Origin: Haloarcula sp.
GTDB taxonomy: Archaea; Halobacteriota; Halobacteria; Halobacteriales; Haloarculaceae
Length of the DNA stretch: 24,579 nt
Reading direction: 5' to 3'
Assembly: GCA_028275075.1 (NCBI GenBank)
Contig: JAQCNK010000351.1
Coordinates: 1-24,579 of the forward strand
Shown: in pieces, positions 23,854-24,579 of the stretch
Layout of the letters: the number at the start of each line of letters is the position of its first letter
Numbering within the stretch: position 1 is the stretch's first letter
Translations under genes and position numbers: made by a program
Notes under the pieces: model-generated
Database searches by the model: none
Seen by the model: the letters and a program-made list of their open reading frames with translations, nothing else
Told to the model about the DNA's origin: nothing

Positions 23854-23980
23854 ATACGCGCCGTCACAGCGGCAATTCCCGACGGTTGTTCCTCCAAACA
23901 CCGTCTCTGCAAGCGTCGGCGCACTGGGGACGACCCCAGTGTAGCCGAGTGCCCGACAACTGGCGGTTCGAGTGTCCGCC
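23834..23980. ncRNA. Candidate structured RNA (strand undecided)
   Basis: Within 147 bases lie five exact stems: 23834-23841 with 23846-23853 (8 bp); 23858-23863 with 23917-23922 (6 bp, enclosing); 23881-23886 with 23900-23905 (6 bp); 23922-23929 with 23934-23941 (8 bp, loop ACGA; it shares base 23922 with the enclosing stem); and 23962-23966 with 23976-23980 (5 bp). Tetraloops and a nested helix are unusual for plain spacer. TATTATA at 23809-23815 could drive the plus strand. An omega-RNA-like remnant of a tnpB element is one reading. No Rfam family is recognised. Confidence 0.3.
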
Positions 23981-24246
23981 CACACTGGAAACAGGGCAGG
24001 GTGTGCCCCGATGTGGGAATCACACAACAAGCACTGGGCAAATACTCGCAGAGAAAGTCACTCCGAGTTTTCTGGGCAGTTGTCCGGGGATAGGAGTCCC
24101 GGCTGGTTGGCACAGCCCGGAGTCTCCCTCTATGACTTGTCCAGCGGATTCCAACCGCAGGCACAAGTGGGAGACTGCAAACCCTCAGATCCCAATCCAG
24201 CGGTGCGGTGCCGTGGGATTCGGCCGCGTTCAGGCGGAGGAGGATG

Positions 24247-24573
24247 TCAATCCTGCTCCTCTTCGGAGAGATACTGATCGACAGCAGTCACGAACTGTAT
24301 ATATCTCTCAACCTCATTCTGGAGAGCATCGTACACGATATCGTCATTGACGATCGGGCCGTACGAATGAGCGAGGACATCTCGAAAGCCAACTGCAGCC
24401 TCTAGCTTTTCTTTGAGATCACTGTCGATGACTTCCGGCTCGCGGAGGGCAGTAATCGTGGCCTTCCGATTGCCAGGAACAGCTACGTTTTCTGCACGGA
24501 GGATCGTTTCGGCGATGTCGATAACTGCAGCGGTCAGCTTTTCGAATTTCCGTTCGACGGCATCACGTTGCAA
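24247..24573 (-). CDS. hepT: HepT-type HEPN RNase toxin (DUF86)
   Basis: The 108-residue helical protein has the HEPN motif RX4HXY as RDVLAHSY (Arg64, His69, Tyr71), the active-site signature of HepT/DUF86 ribonuclease toxins. The N-terminus QRDAVERKFEKLTAAVIDIA is a normal family start, so the gene appears complete, but the start codon would be TTG at 24573. It is directly preceded by an in-frame TAG at 24576-24574. That TAG may be the stop of the usual partner mntA, a small nucleotidyltransferase antitoxin that modifies the toxin, which would lie just beyond the window edge. The unusual TTG, with no gap, would fit translation coupled to that partner. The partner itself is not visible. Confidence 0.82.
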   Translation of the reverse strand: MQRDAVERKFEKLTAAVIDIAETILRAENVAVPGNRKATITALREPEVIDSDLKEKLEAAVGFRDVLAHSYGPIVNDDIVYDALQNEVERYIQFVTAVDQYLSEEEQD

Positions 24574-24579
24574 CTAGTT

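Larger units (their letters stand above)
23671..24246. other. Gene-free region rich in perfect hairpins
   Basis: No protein gene is supported between the hydantoinase and hepT. Open frames on both strands are basic and overlapping. The region contains a TATA-like TATTATA at 23809-23815, five short perfect stems between 23834 and 23980 (described separately) and further inverted repeats to about 24130, such as GTGTG/CACAC at 24001-24025. It may be a degenerate insertion sequence or a structured RNA locus. Confidence 0.45.

Noticed and set aside
23962..23980. A tRNA T-arm look-alike (GGCGGTTCGAGTGTCCGCC)
   Set aside because: The loop is nine bases instead of seven, and no acceptor, D or anticodon stems could be built around it.
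1..24579. CRISPR arrays, rRNA genes and replication origins
   Set aside because: I saw no regularly spaced repeats, no rRNA-like sequence and no orc1/cdc6 gene with origin repeats in the window.

Overview
The window reads as haloarchaeal DNA (class Halobacteria). It is GC-rich, the encoded proteins are strongly acidic, the substrate-binding protein has a Tat signal plus lipobox, and several genes start about 25-30 bp after a TATA box, as in leaderless archaeal transcripts. Genus cannot be told from the sequence alone.

Positions 1-3430 look like the wreck of an integrated plasmid or provirus. They hold a small acidic gene cut by one stop codon, a start-less helix-turn-helix-like fragment, short ORFs on both strands, a small zinc-ribbon protein, an apparently intact winged-helix protein, and a clearly dead family-B DNA polymerase (nonsense codons and frameshifts). 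Positions 3430-4470 hold no gene I can support, but contain a perfect 9-bp hairpin.

Positions 4474-19589 (all minus strand) form one long catabolic locus. In transcription order it encodes an FAD-dependent oxidoreductase, an SDR dehydrogenase, a branched-chain-amino-acid-type (Liv) ABC importer (fused double ATPase, Tat lipoprotein binding protein, two permeases), two MmgE/PrpD-family proteins, a family III CoA-transferase, an HMG-CoA-lyase-like DRE-TIM enzyme, and the large and small subunits of an aconitase-type hydro-lyase (LeuC/LeuD-like). Many junctions are ATGA or TGATG overlaps. Divergently, 20391-23670 (plus strand) encodes a luciferase-like (LLM) flavin/F420 oxidoreductase, an isochorismatase-family amidohydrolase and a hydantoinase/dihydropyrimidinase-type cyclic amidase.

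Together the genes suggest uptake and complete breakdown of a small cyclic amide or imide (hydantoin-, imide- or lactam-like). The ring would be opened by the hydantoinase, the remaining amide or carbamoyl group removed by the isochorismatase-like amidase, and the resulting branched di- or tricarboxylate oxidised, hydrated or dehydrated, activated to a CoA thioester and split by the lyase into an acyl-CoA and a keto acid. The substrate is not known and this pathway is inference. I do not recognise this exact gene set as a described system. Several enzymes carry departures at diagnostic positions: the lyase lacks the HMG-CoA-lyase active-site cysteine, and the small hydro-lyase subunit lacks the usual YLRT loop.

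The right end (23671-24579) has a dense run of perfect hairpins, the first resembling an IS200/IS605-family terminal hairpin, and then a HepT-type HEPN toxin on the minus strand whose expected partner would lie just outside the window.
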